Below are positions 61,503-64,000 of a DNA stretch of 64,000 nucleotides, in pieces. Under the pieces are notes generated by a model. That model worked only from the letters and a program-made list of their open reading frames with translations, was not told the DNA's origin and searched no databases. Each line of letters opens with the position of its first letter. Within the stretch, counting starts at the first letter, position 1. Position numbers and translations under genes: made by a program. This DNA is from DATKEJ01 sp963768715 (GTDB taxonomy: Bacteria; Bacteroidota; Rhodothermia; Rhodothermales; DATKEJ01): assembly GCA_963768715.1 (NCBI GenBank), contig CAVYJC010000011.1:558001-622000 (forward strand), read 5' to 3'.

Positions 61503-63374
61503 ATGAGATCAGTCGCTTTCCGCGCCACAGCTTGGCTGTGGGCCATCGTCGCGCTTGCCCTTTCTTCTCCGCAGGTATCCCGTGCGCAGGTCACCCAAGC
61601 CGACTCGTTGGCCCTGGTTGCCTTCTACAACGCGATGGACGGTCCGAACTGGGATTCCAATGTTTCACCGTGGATTACCGGGCCCGTGACGAACTGGGGT
61701 GGCGTAACCGTTGAGGGCGGCCGGGTCACGAAACTCATGTTGAACAACGCCGATCTGAATGGGACCATCCCCGCGGAGTTTTCCGATCTGACCGGCCTGG
61801 TCACGTTGCAGATAGCAGGGAACGGGCTGAGCGGTACGCTTCCGACCGTGTTCTGGACTCTTCCAAATTTGAGCAGCCTTCAGCTCGATAACAACCAGTT
61901 CTCCGGCGTGCTACCGGCGGCAATCGGGGGGGCAACCGGTCTCACGTCCATTTCCATTCAGAACAACCAGCTTTCGGGGAATATCCCCGCCGAAATCGCG
62001 AGTCTACCCATCCTGACCGGAATCGGCCTGGCCGGGAATACCTTTTCCGGCATGTTTCCACCCGCAATCTGGCAGATGACGGGCTTGGTCTACCTGGACG
62101 TTTCGAACAACGACCTGTCCGGTTCTCTCCCTGCGTCCATCGGGCACATGGCAAACCTGAGCAGCCTGATCCTGTCAGGCAATCAGTTCACAGGCGATCT
62201 TCCGAGCGACCTCGGATTGCTGGTCGACATGACTACGCTGCTGCTGGATGACAACCGGTTCACCGGGAGCATCCCGCAGGCCATCGCGCAGTGGCCCGGG
62301 TACTTGACGCTGCGGTTTGCCAACAACCTGTTCACCGATCTTCCTGACTTCTCGGCATCCGTCTATGTCGGTGGGCTGTCGGCCGAGAGAAACCGGTTTG
62401 AGTTTGATGACCTCGAACCGAATGTGAACATCGCGACCGATACGCCCTTCACCTACAGGCCCCAGGACTCGGTCGGCACTGCTTTGGACACGCTCGTCTT
62501 TATCGGAGAGCCTCTCACGCTGACGATGAAGGTCGGTGGCACGCAGAATACGTACCGCTGGTTCAAGGATGACTACGATGAGCAGTTCGGCCAGACGGAC
62601 TCGACGCTGACCGTGGCCTCGGTTGGGCCGAACGACGCGGGCGTCTACTTTGCCGAAGTCAGGAACGCACTGGTCCCTAAGCTCATCCTCGAGAGTCGCC
62701 AGATGCGGGTACAGGTAACCAAGAAAGCAACACTCGCTGCCGACTCGTTGGCGCTGGTTGCATTCTACAACGCGACCGGCGGTCCGGGATGGAGGGATGC
62801 CCGGAATTGGCTCACCGGCCCGGTGTCGACATGGGGTTGGGTCCGTGTGGAGGTTGGCCGCGTAACCACCCTGCAACTGATTGATCAGAACCTCACCGGC
62901 AGTATCCCCCCTGAGATCGGCCAGTTGACGGGGTTGACGTACCTGCGGATCTCCGACAATCCGAACCTGACCGGCAGCATCCCTCCAGAGATCGGCCAGC
63001 TGACGGAGTTGACGACGCTGGAGATCTCCGGCAATCCGAACCTCGTGGGAGAGATTCCGTCGGAAGTCTCCCGGTTCACCGGCCTGACCCGGTTGTGGTT
63101 AGCCAACAACGGACTCACCGGGAGCGTACCCGGCAAGGCTATTTCACAGATGGGTAGTCTGCAATACCTGCAACTGGATGGAAACGAATTCGATCACATG
63201 CCCGACCTCCCGGCGGCACAGCTCTTCGACGTCGCGGTCGATAACAACCGACTTGAATTTGGCGACCTCGAACCAAACGTCGGGAAGGATGGTCTGTTTT
63301 CAAATACGCGCCACAAAAGAGCTTCAGCGAGGCCGAGTCGACGTTTGTCCGCCTGGGAGATCCGGTCACGATGA
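61503..63374 (+). CDS. LRR and Ig-like surface protein, first modules
   Basis: A signal peptide (to about residue 28, RAQ) is followed by a repeated unit: ADSLALVAFYNAMDGPNWD, a plant-like LRR stack (LxxLxLxxNxLxGxIPxE), and an Ig-like segment (YRWFKDDYDEQFGQTDSTL). The unit starts again near residue 414 (ADSLALVAFYNATGGPGWR). After KDGLF the frame goes off (NTRHKRASA...). One T must be added in the run TTTT (63297-63300) to go on with FKYAPQKSFSEAEST in the third module. It should be a cell-surface adhesin-like protein; ligand is unknown. Confidence 0.85.
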   Translation: MRSVAFRATAWLWAIVALALSSPQVSRAQVTQADSLALVAFYNAMDGPNWDSNVSPWITGPVTNWGGVTVEGGRVTKLMLNNADLNGTIPAEFSDLTGLVTLQIAGNGLSGTLPTVFWTLPNLSSLQLDNNQFSGVLPAAIGGATGLTSISIQNNQLSGNIPAEIASLPILTGIGLAGNTFSGMFPPAIWQMTGLVYLDVSNNDLSGSLPASIGHMANLSSLILSGNQFTGDLPSDLGLLVDMTTLLLDDNRFTGSIPQAIAQWPGYLTLRFANNLFTDLPDFSASVYVGGLSAERNRFEFDDLEPNVNIATDTPFTYRPQDSVGTALDTLVFIGEPLTLTMKVGGTQNTYRWFKDDYDEQFGQTDSTLTVASVGPNDAGVYFAEVRNALVPKLILESRQMRVQVTKKATLAADSLALVAFYNATGGPGWRDARNWLTGPVSTWGWVRVEVGRVTTLQLIDQNLTGSIPPEIGQLTGLTYLRISDNPNLTGSIPPEIGQLTELTTLEISGNPNLVGEIPSEVSRFTGLTRLWLANNGLTGSVPGKAISQMGSLQYLQLDGNEFDHMPDLPAAQLFDVAVDNNRLEFGDLEPNVGKDGLFSNTRHKRASARPSRRLSAWEIRSR

Positions 63375-64000
63375 CCTCCGCGGCTCGAGGGTCGCAGAAC
63401 GCCTATCAGTGGTTCAAAGACGACGTTGCCCTCGATGGACAGACCGACACGACGCTGATACTGGCCTCCGTTCAAGGGGTCCAAATGGGCGTGTATCAGG
63501 TTAGAGTTACCAACGCACTCGTGCCGAACCTTACTCTAGTCAGCGGGCCCAGGACGGTGTGGACACTGCCGATTGTGGCGGACTCGCTGGCACTGCTGGA
63601 ACTCTATAACACAACCGGCGGCGGCAGCTGGACGAATCGAACCAACTGGCTCATCGGCCCGGTGTCGACATGGCACGGGGTCACCGTGACGAACGGGCGA
63701 GTGACCAGTCTTGAACTGACCGGAAACGAACTGTCAGGCAAGCTCACGCCCCGAATCGGCGACCTGACGAGCCTGACCTCACTGTCCCTTTCCTTCAATA
63801 ACCTCGACGGTGAGATTCCCCCTGAGATCGAGCAATTGACGGTCCTGACCGACCTGTGGCTGAACAACAACAAACTCTCCGGCCACATCCCACCGGAAGT
63901 CGGGCGGGTAACCCAACTGAAGATTCTGGATCTGGGCGCAAACGAGTTTGATTCGGTCTCGGCTGATATCGGGCAGTTGGCCCTTTTGGAGTACCTGGGT
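63297..64000 (+). CDS. LRR and Ig-like surface protein, continuation, open at right edge
   Basis: The frame beginning FKYAPQKSFSEAEST continues with Ig-like QWFKDDVALDGQTDTTLIL, a third ADSLALLELYNTTGGGSWT unit and LRRs (LTSLSLSFNNLDGEIPPEI) to the last base of the window. It has no stop inside. It is one gene with the previous entry; the T9SS end, if any, lies outside. Confidence 0.82.

Overview
The window reads like one contig of a marine or aquatic Bacteroidota-related bacterium. Rhodothermia/Rhodothermota-type is my best inference. It is moderately GC-rich, and three secreted proteins end in a type IX secretion (T9SS) C-terminal sorting domain of the YPNPFNP type. It also carries a HmuR/HmuY heme-uptake operon and LRR/Ig-like surface repeats of the kind common in that lineage. 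No rRNA, CRISPR array, intact insertion sequence or prophage is visible. The only RNA gene seen is one tRNA-Arg(ACG).

Layout. 1-7.5 kb (minus): a respiratory operon made of a CydA-like membrane oxidase subunit, two membrane cytochromes c, a diheme cytochrome c fused to an ethylbenzene-dehydrogenase-type heme-b domain, a radical SAM/SPASM enzyme fused to a PCP_red-like domain, an unrecognised 254-aa protein and a partial nucleotidyltransferase-like gene. 7.5-10.2 kb: a large secreted zinc protease. 10.4-14.5 kb (plus): a BldC/MerR-type regulator, a TonB-dependent receptor, HmuY and a membrane protein. 14.7-32 kb: threonine dehydratase, YpfJ-like protease, two M28 peptidases, a dihydroorotate-dehydrogenase-like protein with pyruvate:ferredoxin oxidoreductase, a kinase-fold orphan, a secreted GH18-GH16 glycosidase, a 5'-nucleotidase and a FecR-domain protein. 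32-41.3 kb: a multiheme cytochrome cluster with 19, 17 and 18 heme-binding motifs and two homologous membrane b-type cytochrome modules. 41.5-51 kb: MddA-type methanethiol methyltransferase, an RsbU-like phosphatase, a GH1 beta-glucosidase with a GPH transporter, a methyltransferase, a macro-domain protein and a copper nitrite reductase (NirK). 51-64 kb: a decayed nicotinate phosphoribosyltransferase, T9SS secreted proteins, heparinase II/III-like lyase, a broken PIN toxin with its antitoxin, tRNA-Arg, a TM2 protein, an N5-(carboxyethyl)ornithine synthase-like enzyme, a heptamer minisatellite and a long LRR-Ig protein running off the end.

How it fits together. I count 60 covalent-heme motifs in seven proteins, next to a heme-uptake operon and a tetrapyrrole-type radical SAM enzyme. 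The theme is heme-rich respiration, probably feeding an unusual CydA-like oxidase, a nitrite reductase and a multiheme electron conduit. The heterotrophic side is secreted proteases and polysaccharide-degrading enzymes.

Two window-wide features colour the annotation. First, at least eight otherwise well-conserved genes are each interrupted by one single-base indel, often in a short homopolymer; this looks more like consensus error than decay. Second, many intergenic gaps hold short tandem repeats whose unit is always 7 bp although the unit sequences are unrelated.
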